A DNA stretch of 64,000 nt from Grifola frondosa (taxonomy: Eukaryota > Basidiomycota > Agaricomycetes > Polyporales > Grifolaceae): assembly GCA_001683735.1 (NCBI GenBank), contig LUGG01000011.1, forward strand, positions 1,674,001-1,738,000, read 5' to 3'. The notes under the pieces are model-generated. The model was given only the letters and a program-made list of their open reading frames with translations. It was not told where the DNA came from and did not search any database. Positions 12,073-23,789 of the stretch are shown here, piece by piece. The first letter of the stretch is position 1, and each line of letters starts with the position of its first letter. A program made the position numbers and the translations under genes.

Positions 12073-13352
12073 ATGTCGAAAGGCACCGCTATCGTTACCG
12101 GAGCTGCTGAGGGTATTGGACGCGCAATTGCCATCCGGCTTGCTGAGGACGGCTATGACATCGGCTTGTTTGATCTCCCTAGGAGCGAGCAGAAATTGCA
12201 GGCGGTCGCCGAGCACATCCAGAAGGAAACTGGAAGGCGCACCGTGAACGTCCTCGGCGATGTGTCTGTAGAAGACGATGTCAAAGCGTTGGTGGAGAAC
12301 GTAGTAAGGGACTTGGGAGGATTAGATGTTGTGAGTACAAGAACCTCTCTCCCGGCGCTCTCTCGTTGCAATGCCGCTCATCGAGCTTTTTGCTGTATAG
12401 ATGATTGCGAATGCTGGGATCGCTGTTCTTCGTCCTTTACATGAGAGTAAATCTGTTACTTCGCTCATAGGGCTCCCCAGAGTTATTCAATATGTCCTTG
12501 TCAGCATCTATGGAAGATTTCGAACGCATGAATGCGGTAAACGTACGAGGAACCTTTCTATCCTACAAGTATGCTGCGATGCAGATGATCAAGCAAGGCC
12601 GAGGCGGCCGTATTCTTGGTGCTTCCTCAATCGCGGGAAAGAAAGGTTGGATTCAAGATTCAAGATTCAAGTCAGAGCAACTTCATTATGCTCAACACTT
12701 ATTTGTATCCCCTTAGGTTTCCCGGATCACTCTATATACTGCTCTACGAAATTTGCCGTCCGCGGCATGACCCAATGTGCAGGTGAATGTACCGTTATTA
12801 TCGCTTCAACTATATCGTACTGAAAGTAATTCGGTTCAAGCAATGGATTATGGCAAGTATGGAATTACTGTCAATGCTTACGCACCAGGGGCCGTCGAGA
12901 CATCTCTTCGTGCGTAATCCTTGGACCATAAGTTCCGTTTGGGTCTCGCTCCTCTCTCATGTTACTTGACTGCAGTGGCGGGCGTCGATGCATGGCAATC
13001 ACAAAAGATGGGCCAGCCGCCTGGTACATGGGCGAAGTCGGTATGTCATAATTATTCCTTTACGGAGTGGCCTAACAGAGCTCACACGTCTCTCTAGCTC
13101 AACGACGCTAATGTGCTTGGCCGAAATGGCCAACCCAATGATGTGGTGGGCGTTGTGTCGTTTCTCGTATCCAAGGACGCGTCGTTTATTACCGGTGCGT
13201 TACAAATGAAGGTATTCGCGTTACTGACCATTCGCTTAAAATGGCTCGCATAGGTCAAACGGTGAGTACTCGTCTTTGCGTGCCATACGACATGATTTTG
13301 ACTCGCACGGCACGATTAGATTACTGTTGACGGCGGATCTGTTTACGACTGA
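12073..13352 (+). CDS. Short-chain dehydrogenase/reductase (copy 3), intact
   Basis: Third member of the SDR subfamily seen at 1162-4224, on the opposite strand. All exons join in frame: MSKGTAIVTGAAEGIGRAIA (cofactor loop), MIANAGIAVLRPLHE, SMEDFERMNAVNVRGTF, catalytic Y-C-S-T-K, DYGKYGITVNAYAPG, LAGVDAWQSQKMGQ, QPNDVVGVVSFLVSKDASFI, then tiny exons GQT and ITVDGGSVYD, stop TGA 13350-13352. The protein is about 260 residues, typical for classical SDRs. The chosen Met avoids a five-residue extension from an upstream in-frame ATG at 12058. It is more diverged from copies 1 and 2 than those are from each other, which suggests an older duplication or transposition. The preferred cofactor and substrate cannot be determined. 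It probably acts in the cytosol, as no targeting signal is seen. Confidence 0.85.
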
Positions 13353-13708
13353 AGCTTGGAGGCTCCTAATTCGATAGCATCCACAAAAATGTTCAACAAG
13401 TAATACAACGTTTAGGGATACAGGACGACGTGGGCTCATTGTGTATCTGAATGTCAATCGCATGGTAGATCGCATGGGACTATGTGGTCTTATTAAGGGC
13501 AGCCGTGGGCATGATATTTGATCATTTGACGCCAAATGGGTTCCGCCCGTACGTGTATATAAGTACATAGCAAAAATTGGTTCACCTCCGCGACCTCCTG
13601 GTTTCATGGGCCTACCCTTGAGTTTTTCTTCGCCTGCATCTTTACTATTCCATCCGAGCTCATCGGGATCATTTTGTTTGAAAGATGGCTAATGTTTAAA
13701 GATAGACA
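13353..13708. other. Spacer between converging genes
   Basis: 3' flanks of SDR copy 3 and of the BTB gene meet here. Nothing else was recognised. Confidence 0.4.
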
Positions 13709-14928
13709 TCAAAGCATTGACCCGTGGTTCTCGACAATTTCGTCGAGCTTTTGCTCGATTGCTGGCATCGTCTGAGGTGTTAGATAATTATTGCAGAAGA
13801 AAGTTGTCTCGGCCTCAAGGATATCAGGATATCTACAGAGTACTTTTTATTTTAGTGAACAATGAGCCGTGCTGTCAGGCCACATACCGAGATGTAAACT
13901 TGGAGAAAAGCTCTTGCAGAATGTTGTCTGCGCGCAATTTGGACTGAATGTCCATCGCCGCTTTTTGCTTCAAAGTTGGAAGATCAAGCTTTACACCAAT
14001 AGTTCAGTGTATATTCAATCCAAACTCTTTCATCACGTACTTTGTCAGCTAGGCGGTACATGGACTTTGGAGAGCACTTGTAGGGTGAGCGACTGGCTGA
14101 GACTTTTCCCAATGTTTCTCGAGCTCCCTGAGATGTGAGAGGGGCAAAGAAATATTCCTGTGTAGAAGTAGTATAGAAGCGATTGCCATCTTCATGACAG
14201 AAATCAGCAAAGTCGTTGAGCGTCCCTTAGTTTGAAAGTACTCACGTTTTCAACGCAGAATCTCTAATGACAACAGTGCGATAAGCCTGAGAGGGCGGTG
14301 AGCGCCTGGATTCTTCCTGGAGGTAGCATAGTAGTGGGTGGCATACAGACAATATCGAGTCACCACGAAGTACTTACAGATGTATCACAGATACTGTTTT
14401 CTTGATTTTCGGCATCTGGAGAGTGATCGCTTCGTGATACAGCAGTCTGGAGCAGGTCAATATCCTTTCGTCTGCAAATTCAAACAGGCCACTGACCTCC
14501 TTCACGTCAATTGAGCATTCTTTCTCAATCACTTCATCATCTTCCAAGTCGCTATCGTCATCATAGTCATACATATCCAACAGTGCAGGGTGAGCCTGGG
14601 ATGACTTGTCATTCCGTCCAATCCCCCTGCTTTCTGAGAAACCCCCGTCCAGAACTATACCGCCAAGATCGAAGGTGCAAACGTGAGCAAGCTGGAGTAC
14701 CTTCCAAAGTGCAAACGTACGAGAAAAAAAGTATACCGACGCTGCCTTCAGAACTTCGCTGTTTGCAAAGAGGACGCCTGTTTTCACGGTCTTGCCCGAG
14801 GCGCTGCGACGAGAGGGTATGTAGAAGATGACATCCGAAAATCCTCCACTGAGGACGGATGCCGCCAGAACGTCTTGAAGCGCAATGAGGGTATTATCAC
14901 TGCTCGATTTTGTGAGTTTTGAAGCCAT
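13709..14928 (-). CDS. BTB/POZ domain protein
   Basis: BTB domains dimerise and often recruit targets to cullin-3 ubiquitin ligases. This subfamily is greatly expanded in agaricomycetes and its partners are unknown. The start MASKLTKSSSDNT is at 14928. The BTB core is FSDVIFYIPSRRSASGKTVK, LFANSEVLKAAS, an intron, then an acidic loop rich in D/E, VVIRDSALKT, FFAPLTSQGARE and SPKSMYRLADK. C-terminal helices follow in LDLPTLKQKAAMDIQSKL and YPDILEAETTFFCNN, ending ...IVENHGSML at TGA 13709-13711. Six or so exons join through GT-AG introns with no frame break that I can find. The long acidic insertion (about 14520-14650) inside the BTB fold is common in these fungal proteins. Confidence 0.75.
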
Positions 14929-14989
14929 GGATATCGATGAGCTTCACGATGAAGGCTAATTATATGTTTTCTGCTACACTGATACGTCT

Positions 14990-15715
14990 AACGCATCGTT
15001 GTCAACATGCGGTTCGGCTCCAAGACTTGCGCAGCATATCGTGCAAAGACCATGTGCTTACCATGTTTCAAGTGTGTTGAATTGAATAAAGTCAACTTGA
15101 GCCGGCCCGAAGGTGAAACCTCGTGGCGAAGACATGGTACGTCCATGACAGAACACATGCTCGACGCTCATCCATCGAGAGACCCACAGCCTAGAAATTG
15201 ACTAATGCTGACTCCCTATGTCTTCTCCCAAGCATACGTATAAGGGAGCCTTGAGTCGTCTAGATATTACATAGCTCGCTTGACTGGAGCCATTACTGAA
15301 TCAAGGATGAGACCAATGCACACGGCATCACCACGTACGATGATATAGCCGGACTAGGCTCGCTGAACGATCCTCTAGTATGAAGAATAAGATGTGGTTC
15401 CGGGCCGTGAAGGAAGGGCCTAAGACACAACTGGGAAAACTTCATTTAAAAGAGAACCTAAACTGAGAGTATACCTTGACGGCTTAATATAGAGGCGAGT
15501 AGACAACATACCCGATTACTGTTTGGTGATGAGTATGCGCTCTGAAACAAACATTAGCGAGGGAATCATGGCAATGCATAGGGACATCTACGCACCATAC
15601 CAGTATCAATGTAACAACTAGGTGTCTAGATATAACACCACAGACGCGTCGCCTTGATCGTTAGGCATCAAAGAAGGCTTATATGAGCCCTCCTGATTGA
15701 CGGTAGAGAGAGATG
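14990..15715. repeat. Dispersed repeat, copy A
   Basis: Aligns by eye with 24447-25145 in the same orientation over its whole length. Shared landmarks are the GTCAACATGCGG start, CAGCCTAGAAATTGACTAAT, GAGTCATCTAGATAT-like text, ACCAGTATCA and GAAGGCTTATATGAGCC near the end. The copies differ by many substitutions and small indels, so the duplication is not recent. No long ORF or terminal repeats were recognised. It may be a relic element or part of an old segmental duplication. The two copies bracket the Plavaka element. Confidence 0.65.
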
Positions 15716-16084
15716 TATATCGGACAAAATGAATACGAGACAAAGACGCAGACGCAACATGCGAACAGTTGAAGGAGCCGGATGTCAGACAAGCCAGTGA
15801 GAGTATCACTTAGGGAAGGCCCTAGAGCAGTTCCGCAATCTGGGAAGAGAGACTTCCTTGACCCAGAGCAAGGATGAGAAAGAAATATTTTCCGCTGAGG
15901 TTCAACCACTGACGCAGTTGAAAATCTCGGGGTGGTGGGAAAGTTCACATTTCTCATGTAGTAAACTTGCTCGAGGCGGGATTCTGAGGAGAAGAGTTCA
16001 TAGAAAGCTGTATTGTATGATATAGCGTTATAGAGGGATACCGTAGACCGTATGCAAGAGACAAGAGCGCGAGCAGGCTGTATT

Positions 16085-16103
16085 CATCAGCAAAAAGTCG
16101 CCC
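16085..16103. repeat. Left terminal inverted repeat of the Plavaka element
   Basis: CATCAGCAAAAAGTCGCCC. It matches the right end (23771-23789) at 18 of 19 positions in inverse orientation. Confidence 0.7.
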
Positions 16104-16375
16104 AGACGGTAACTCCTGTAGGCGCTTACCAGCATCCTTAATCCGGCCGCGTCCGGCAGTCGACGACATGAGGCTACCAGACGTCGGGCGCTTGTCGGCG
16201 CTTACCAGCGACTGGCGGAGTCCGGTACGCAGAATACCAGCGAATGCAGGAGTACACGGCACCGGGCATGTATTGTAGTATACTATATTCCAATATATTC
16301 GCTTTATAAAATACTTTATAAAATAGCAGGCATTATATATTGAGCACCATTATTTGAGTACAAAGGAGCACATAA

Positions 16376-19300
16376 TTAAAGCGCTGCAAATCCCTCCAGC
16401 TCATCCTCGTCTCCGTCCCCAAAAACAGACTCCTCACCATCCTCTGGCCCATCCCCATCCGCGTCCTCGTCTTCCAGTTCTTCTACCGCTTCCTCTTCAT
16501 CATCCTCATCCGCGCCCTCGTCTGCGTCCTCGTCTATCGGGTCCATATCCGCGTCTCCTTCCTCGGCACCTTCCGCGTCACTGTCGTTGTCGACGTCCAT
16601 CCCCGTTTCCTCATCCTCGCTTTGCCTAGGGTTCCTGGGGCTTGCTGCTGTTGAGTAAGCACTTCCGGATCGGTGTCCGACTCCTCCGCCGTTGTACCGC
16701 ATGAACATGTCACGGTCTGCAAACCTGGTAGGGTCGCGGATGTGTGAATAGATAGCTATAAGACAGTGTAGTTCCAGCGGCAGTACTCACATATTAACGT
16801 AGTAGAATTTCCAGTCTTCCTCGTACTCATCTTCGCGTCGTGCGATGCTAGGTCCGGGGAGTGCCTCGTTCGTAGTTCCATGGTTGAATGCTGGGATAAG
16901 ATGTACCCCACGGAGTACCTGCGCTGGATCCAAGAACACGAACGCATGGTCCGACTTGCAGTCCACGAACTTGACACGATGAAGACGTTTGGTTTCGAAT
17001 CCACCTGGTTCGTCTGTGTCCAGCTCAAAGGATCGCGCCCACAGCACCTCGAAGCGTTCCGGGTCGGGATGTTTATGATATTGTGGACCAACTCGGTAGG
17101 CGTTGACGTGGAACATGGAGAATACACGAGCGTACAGGAAAGGATGCGAGTCGTCTTCTTGCGGGGCCAGCATCATGATATCCGGATGGCTGGAGGGATT
17201 GATCGAGTCCTGCGCGCGTCGGATGTCGTATGTCGTGTAATTGACGCGAAGTACTTTATGCATGTACATTTGATCACGGTCAATGCGAACCGTGTCGCGC
17301 TCTTCATCTGTGAATTCCGGCAGAGGATCGTCGTCCACCATTCGCGCAAGGATGTGGTCTTGAAGCTTGCGCACAAAATCCTAGAGTCAGATCAAGATCA
17401 ACGAAGCATGCGTGAATATATATATCCACGTACCTGACACGCAGGGTCCTCGGTATGTTCTGAAGCAAATTTGACGACATGCAAGTTGTTGCGTTGGTCG
17501 TCAGACATGTGGTGATGGTCCTTGGGCGACGTGAAGGGAAGGACCTCCGTCTCTTCAAAGCGGGCACGCTTTTCGGGGCGCTTGCCTTGCCCTTTCTTAT
17601 GGCTTCTTTTCCGCGATTTTGCTGCCGTGCTGGGTCCTGGAGATCCCGAGGTACCTAGATGTTCATCATCTTCGACATCTTCGTGCGTAGAAGGGATCCG
17701 CGCTTCCGCCTCGCGCGCTTCAAGTGTCTGGAGGTGGAATTCACGTCGCTGGTGCCGCGCTATCTGCCATTGGAATCCGACGTTTTTGTTTGTCCGCACG
17801 TAGAATTTCTTGACGCGTCTATGTTCCAACTCTCCCTGGCGTGCGTGTGATTAAATATCAATACTGATACAAAAAGAAATGAACTCACAATCTGAGTCGT
17901 ATAGTTATCCGTTGTTCCGAACATTCGGATGGCCTTCACATAGTCGCCGAGCCGATGCCATTTGTACGTCGAGAGATTGAACTTCTTTATTCGTGGATTG
18001 GTCCCTGACGCCTTCGCCTTTCCCTTGGATGAAGCCGCGGCCTCCGCATTGTCTTGAGGTGCAGCCTCAGGTGCCGCTTGTTCAGGTACCGCTGGTTCAG
18101 GTGCCTCTGGTTCGGGTGCTGCTGGTTTAGGTGCCGCTGGTTTAGGTGCCGCTGGTTTAGGTGCCGCTGGTTTAGGTGCCGCTGGTTTAGGTGCCGCTGG
18201 TGTCTTTGCCTTCTTCGCCTTCGTTACAAGAGCAGCTTTGCGGCGCTGGCGCGCCGCTGTCTCTTTGGGTAGCTCTTGAGTCCTGTACTTTGAGCACACA
18301 AATGTATTGAATAATCGAACAGATTTTCCCATGGATGTCGTGGCCGTCTCGAAGAACATATCGAGGACGACCCGACCTTGCTTGCCGGGTAAAAGCCCTT
18401 CGACCACGGGCATGATACACTAAAGGTAAGTGCGTTAGTAATGAATATGCGTTCCGGAGAACGTTCACAACGCACCTGTGATATGTCTTCGAAGTCCCTG
18501 GCGGCCAGCTTCTTGAGCCCAGAAACATTGGAGCCAAACCGCCGGATGGTATCACGACCGAATGTAGGTACCTGTGAAAATCTCAGAGAGTTCATGTAAG
18601 TGTCAGACTCCAGTAATAGCATAGATGACATACCTGGTGTCGAAGGTTTGAATCAAATCGCATCCCGCGGCCACGAGAATGCGAAGGTAATGAATGATGG
18701 TGTTTTTGCAGACCCCGAGCTCAAACTCGTGAAGCGGATCCGGAACGAGCATCCTATAATGATCAAAACCGTGGCCACGCAGACGGATCGAGAATGCGCT
18801 CTGCAATATATTTAATTGACGTTCGCATAGCAAGGCGGAAAGATGTACTTGTGTTGGTGTCAGCGAAGTCTCGTCAAGAATTGACTTGACTTGAGCTCCG
18901 TCGGGGGACCACCCTTTCTCGAAGACGCCTTTTCGCGCGAGTTGAATCTTGCGGACGACTTCCTCATCGTCTGTGCGGACCTTGGCACGACGCTTCCCAT
19001 CGACAGCAGTGCCCATCCCAGGTACGTGCGCCTTCTTGGTGTAGCAGTCCGAGCACGGGCACTTTGCCAGATATTTTATACAAGCTAGCAAAACCCTACG
19101 TTTAATTAGCATGTGTACATATAGACAATAACGAAAACGTACTTTTCCGGATAGTCAGCGGAATAGGTCAGGAAGCGGGGAAATATGCGCCTCGTGATTC
19201 CGTCCCCGCACTTGACGAGGATGCCGTGAACGTAGGCGTGCATAAACGCGGGGTCCAGCAGTCGGAGCCACACCTGGTGCATGAGCTCGCGTTTTACGAA

Positions 19301-20848
19301 GCGGAGGACTGCTTCAGAAGCGGGGGAGCCGTAAACGGACTGGTACCATTGCTGGAAAGTGTCCGGCAACTAGAGTACAAAAAAATTCTTATTATATGTA
19401 TAATTGACGAACTGACGGTGACTCACCTTTGGAATATATGCGATGTGATGTGCGGCAAACACACGAGGTTTGGCACGGAGGTACTTGGAAAGGTTGGCCA
19501 AGTATCCGTAGATCGGCCACAGGGACGCCATGCCAAAGCTCGCCAGGTGCGTAGAATCTGACCAGACCATAATTCCGGCGACAGCATATTCTACGTTGGG
19601 GTCGTCGTCAGGATGGCGGGGTTGGGCGCGGATGTCTGCGTCCGCAGCGAGCATGGCGTTCGCATTGGACACCTCGCTGTACACACGCTCGCGCTTTGGC
19701 TGTGAGCCGTCCTTGGATTCGGGGTCCCAGAACAACTGGAAGGGGATCCAATTGAATTTGCACGACGTCAGGTTCCTGCAGGCTGCAGTAACGGTCTCGA
19801 GTAGGTCGCGCGAGAAGAATCCTTCGACCTCGAATTCGGGAGCGTCAGCCTCAGATGGCCAAGAGGTTTTCTCCTTGGGGACTTTGATCCTGAAGCTTTC
19901 CTGGCGCCAACCGTCCGAAGCTGAGAATGCGCCTGAAGTGTCTGTGAAGTTGTCGAGGCGCTGGAGTTCTTTGGATGCGCGGAAGCCCTCAAGGTCTGCG
20001 GCGTCAAAGTCGGGAGCGGTGAGCACATCTTTGACGAGGCGCTGAAGCTCTCCAGCTGATTTGTAGGGCGATCCAGAATAGAACCAAGTCATTAGGCGGA
20101 AGACGGTGGCATTTAGGAAGGGAGCGAAGAAGTTGACGCGGAGGTGTTCGATAGACTCGCAGATGGAAGACCCAAACCCAGTGAGAGAATGTGTCTCATC
20201 ACCGGGAGCTGTAGCAAGAGTGTGCGCGTCGGCCAGAGAGCTAAGGGTAACGAGATCCTCTGGGTCAGATTGGGGCAAGACCGAGTAGCGCCGGAACAAC
20301 CCAAAGCTGTTGCGCTCGGTGTCAAAGTGCGGGGGATCCACGGGGACATCAGGAATTGGATCATCTGGTGGTGGAGGAGAAGGTGAAGGCGGCGCAGAGG
20401 GCGGTGGAGGCGGTATGGGTTTCGGTGGGAGTCGAACGTGAATGGGGAGGCCACGGAGGGAGGTGGGGAGGTAGTCCGTGAGCGCGAGAGGACGTTTGCG
20501 TGGTCGCCCAGTACGACTGACCGAGATGGGTTTTGGTTCCTCCGGAATGTCTGCAATACTGATATTGTCGGCCTGTATACCACGGTGTAAGTATCTTTTC
20601 CCGCATGCAATCAGTTGACGTACCTCTTCGCGTTCACGCTCCCTTCGCCTATCAGCCGCAGCCTGTGCTTCACGAGCTTCTTCCAATTTGCGAACTTTGG
20701 CTGCTCTTGCTCTTTCACGTTGAACCTCAATATTTTTCTTCGCTTCTTCTCGTGCCCGAGGAACGCTTATTTTGTGCGTTTGAATACATTTGCGCCTATG
20801 GTTCTTGAGCGGGCGGTCCCTTTGCATGGGTGAGAGCACAACTCGCAT
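16376..20848 (-). CDS. Plavaka transposase
   Basis: Transposase of the fungal Plavaka superfamily (CACTA-related). Exons run from 20848 to the stop at 16376. After a Lys/Arg-rich start come Pro-rich low complexity, then family blocks FFAPFLNATVFRLMTWFYSG, EVEGFFSRDLLETV, NWIPFQLFWDP, SEVSNANAMLAAD, GIMVWSDSTHLASFG, ASLWPIYGYLANLSKYLR, WLRLLDPAFMHAYVHGI, CPCSDCYTKKAHVPGMG, LVPDPLHEFELGVCKNTI, VPTFGRDTIRRFGSN and, near the end, DRDMFMRYNGGGVGH before an acidic tail. The DPAFMHAY/DPLHEFELG region holds the presumed acidic catalytic core. The segment after EGLLPGKQGRVVLDMFFET appears to lack about 25 residues that relatives carry (a W-H-x-L-A-K-L-R block), in frame, so activity is doubtful. The N-terminal zinc-finger half CELC lies in a different frame from LKNHRRKC at about 20825. 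Confidence 0.8.
18121..18195 (-). repeat. Five exact copies of a 15-bp tandem repeat
   Basis: The unit GCTGGTTTAGGTGCC encodes KPAAP on the minus strand within the transposase. It forms a flexible Pro/Ala/Lys linker followed by diverged EPEAPEPAVPEQ units. Perfect identity suggests recent slippage expansion. Confidence 0.85.
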
Positions 20849-21163
20849 AAGTCCATCAAGTCCGAAATTGAAACAACAGAGAGAATAATTAGCAAGATAC
20901 AGAAAAAACGCATAGCAATCGACGTCCAGGTAGGTGTATGCGCGGCGCCACAGTCAATGTCGGACTTAGCAGAATCATTGATCGCCCCATATTTTTGAGA
21001 TTCAAAGTCCGCGCGTACAGACGCGTCAAGGCGCCAAACTCCGATGACACTCATTGAGGCCTATAAAGTATGGTAAGTGCATTCTCCCACTCTTCACCAT
21101 CCACCACTACGACACTCAGCTCTTTCCATCATCCCTCCCATTTTTTCTGTGTTCCCATCCACG

Positions 21164-23181
21164 ATGCCGCGCAAGCACACCTTGAGTATAGCCCATCGCC
21201 AAAGCGCCAAGAAGCGCACAGCCACCAGGTACGTCGCGTCGATCCCGAATACCATTAACTAATCTAATCTAATCGAGTTCCACCGCCGCGGCGCCATCTG
21301 CGCCTCGCGCTCGGTCCAGCCACTCACCTCCTCGGAAGCGCGCCCGAGTCAATGAAGACTATTCACCCACTCGGAAGCGCGCCCGACACACTCGTTCCCG
21401 CCACGACCCGGAGAACGACCCGGACGATGATCCGGAGGATGACCCGGAGGATGACCCGGAGGACGATCCGTCCCCGAGTCGCTCGCCTTCTCCTCGGCTT
21501 CCCTCTCCGACGCCCTCTCTGTTGAGCGAAGATACTTACGAGGACGTGATGGCCATCATCAAGGACGCCAAAGTCAATACGCCCAAATGGTCTATCAAGT
21601 AAGTGATCTCGCATATAGTCGGGTAATATTCGCTCACCTCGGATTACAGCGCCAGGTACGCGCTCACGAAGCAAATCCAATCAGGAGGCCAGTTTTTGCC
21701 TCGCATGATTGGTCCATTCGTGAGCGTGTACCGCACGTTGCTCGTCGGCATTACCGTCCATGACATGGAAAATCCCTACTTGCACGCGAGCAAGATCAAA
21801 CGATTTCAGGCTTTGTAAGTGATGTTTTCACCTGTGTATATGCGCTCACATGTTTGTACAGCTCCTCTGTCCTGCGCCGCAAGCTCATCGACAATTTTGA
21901 ATCCTTCTTGGTCCAAGTGCCCGCGTTCGATATCCTGGTTCCCGGCTTGGAGCACGACATGGTGGCCTTGGATTTCATCGCGTCTTTCGTGAGTTGTTTT
22001 AAATTGTCCCATTGGAATCACTCATACGCGTATTGGTTAGCTTGATACGCATGCACGCTCTGCCCGCTCAGATGATTCTGCGGCACTACGCTACGAGATA
22101 GTCAATTATATCCCGGACGTCACACTCCCCGATGGCAGGAAGATTCCCCGCTTTGACACTGCAAACCGAAACAAGACTCAACGCGGGTTCGAAAACATCT
22201 CAACTGGCCGCCTTCTCGTTGGCCGCGAGATGAGGGATGAGTTTGATGAGGACCCCGAGGGGTAAGCGCAAACGGCGTGCATCGTGCTATTCTCACCTTT
22301 TGCGCGCAGCTTCTGTCGTTGGGTGCGCCATGGGAAGACGGTCATATACTCATCGGACATGCCAAGCTTCCTGTATTCGGAGGAGGACTACGACCCAGAG
22401 TGTCTCGATGCGGGGCTTTGCCAGGGTGAGCTCCTGGTACAAGTACGTGCACCATGATCTATGCGGAGAAGTGCTCCTTATGTTTGATTTAGTGCTACCG
22501 GCATATTTTTACAGGTAAACGCACCGCCTTTTCCGCGCCTGGTGTTACACACGGCGCTGGGCGCAAGGGCATCGCTGCAATGAACTCCATGGACAGGGTG
22601 ACTCCGGCAAGCATTGCATATGTGGCCGTATTGGTGAGTCACTCTCGTTGCATGCACACATTTTTCTTAAAGTCCACAGGTCCGGTTTGCATTGTGTGCA
22701 CAACTCGAGTGGACCGTCGTCGACAATGCGTTCTCCCTCGACCGCTTCTACGACCTCATCTTGGAGCTTTTCGAGGACGCGGACTGGGCTTCGGACACGC
22801 TCCGATGGTGGAATTAGTACGTTCTATTGCATTCGATTTTCCGTAGCTAATTAAACATATGTACAGCACTGTCTTTGGTGTCACAGGTGACGAAGGCGAC
22901 GAAGACGACGCTGATCCCAACTGGCCCCCCGTGCGCAACAGCACTGCGTCCAAACTTCGTGCCCAGCACAACGCGTGCCGTGACGCCAAGGCCGCGGACC
23001 CAGCTAAAGCATTACACGACACTGAGCTAGAATACCTCGACCCCGAAGGCAGCGCGGGGAGGGAAGGAAGATGTCCAGGAAGGTGAGGAGGATGGCCTGC
23101 TAGAGGAGGATGAGCTTCAGGTGAGCAGTATTCGTATTTCTCAATTGAGATTATATGCTGACATGTATTCAGGATGATTGA
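21164..23181 (+). CDS. DUF6698 protein, second gene of the Plavaka element
   Basis: The start MPRKHTLSIAHRQSAKKR is basic and is followed by Ser/Pro/Arg-rich and DPEDDPEDDPED tandem-repeat text (about 21415-21470). The DUF6698-like part follows in several exons: VMAIIKDAKVNTPKWSI, RLLVGREMRDEFDEDPEGFC, YSSDMPSFLYSEEDYDPE, CYRHIFTGKRTAFSAPG, MDRVTPASIAYVAVLVRFAL, EWTVVDNAFSLDRFYDLI and LFEDADWASDTLRWWN, TVFGV. Function is unknown; the family is abundant in Agaricomycetes. Near 23054-23068 the frame breaks: as written a TGA ends it at 23086, but one base added or lost gives an acidic tail (EDVQEGEEDGLLEEDELQ) that splices to GAT GAT TGA at 23181. I chose the latter end. It lies inside the inverted repeats, so it moves with the transposase, as a cargo or an accessory factor. 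Confidence 0.7.
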
Positions 23182-23429
23182 CATGTTTTCCCGACGTTGT
23201 TCATGTTTTCTCGCTATTATTCTTGATGCACGCTCTTTCGCTCTGTCCGTTATTTTTCTCGCTATTATTCTTGATGCACGCTCTGTTGCTCTGTCCGTTA
23301 TGTGTTCGTGCACTCAGTTAACTTCATTGTTCAGATATCAGCCGAACCTCGTGTATTAGCATGTCGCCTGTCTACGAAATAAATCATGATTGGAACTACA
23401 TTGGGAATAGGACTAGTCTGATATTATTA

Positions 23430-23720
23430 TCAGCTCTGGCCGCGCTCCAGCGCTGAGTTGGCCGTACCTTACCGTAACTCATCAGCGCTGGCCGCGCGCC
23501 CGCGCTGAACTGGCCGTAGCTTACCGTAACTGGCCGCATGCCCCTACTGGGCTGGCCGGAGCTTATCGTACCTTACCGTAGCTTGCCATACGGTAGTGTG
23601 AAGCCGGCCGTAGCTTATCGGGCCGCCACCAGGCCCTTACCAGATCCGGGCAGGGCTACCGTACTGGCACCACCTGCCAGTAGGTAAACCCTCCTGATAA
23701 CTGCCGGTAAGATTACGCTG
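23430..23720. repeat. Subterminal tandem repeats of the Plavaka element
   Basis: Imperfect copies of GGCCGTAGCTTACCGTAACT-like units (about 20-45 bp spacing) fill this GC-rich stretch just inside the right end. The left end has CGCTTACCAG repeats at about 16121 and 16198. They probably bind transposase. Confidence 0.55.
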
Positions 23721-23770
23721 GAATATATTCGATTATGACCCTTATATTCTAATATATTTTACGTTAAGCG

Positions 23771-23789
23771 GGGCGACTTTTCGCTGATG
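23771..23789. repeat. Right terminal inverted repeat of the Plavaka element
   Basis: GGGCGACTTTTCGCTGATG, the inverse partner of 16085-16103. Confidence 0.7.

Larger units (their letters stand above)
16085..23789. mobile_element. Plavaka-type DNA transposon, about 7.7 kb
   Basis: The ends are a near-perfect inverted repeat: CATCAGCAAAAAGTCGCCC at 16085-16103, and the reverse complement of 23771-23789 differs at one position. Flanking bases are TT on both sides, consistent with a 2-bp target duplication but too short to prove it. Inside are a minus-strand Plavaka transposase (16376-20848) and a plus-strand DUF6698 gene (21164-23181), transcribed divergently from 20.85-21.16 kb. Subterminal regions carry short repeats (CGCTTACCAG at the left, GGCCGTA(G)CTTACCGTA at the right), as expected for transposase binding in CACTA-like elements. 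The element lies between the two dispersed repeat copies. Confidence 0.7.

Noticed and set aside
1162..13352. A metabolic gene cluster built from SDRs and GH35
   Set aside because: No synthase, transporter or regulator typical of fungal clusters; the SDRs are paralogues, which points to duplication.
16880..17437. 185-residue plus-strand ORF
   Set aside because: Antisense to the Plavaka transposase exon that contains recognised family blocks.
19530..20045. 171-residue plus-strand ORF
   Set aside because: Antisense to the long intact transposase exon.
22756..23313. 185-residue minus-strand ORF
   Set aside because: Overlaps DUF6698 exons on the other strand; its repeated ITDRAxERASRII text comes from a short direct repeat near 23190-23300.
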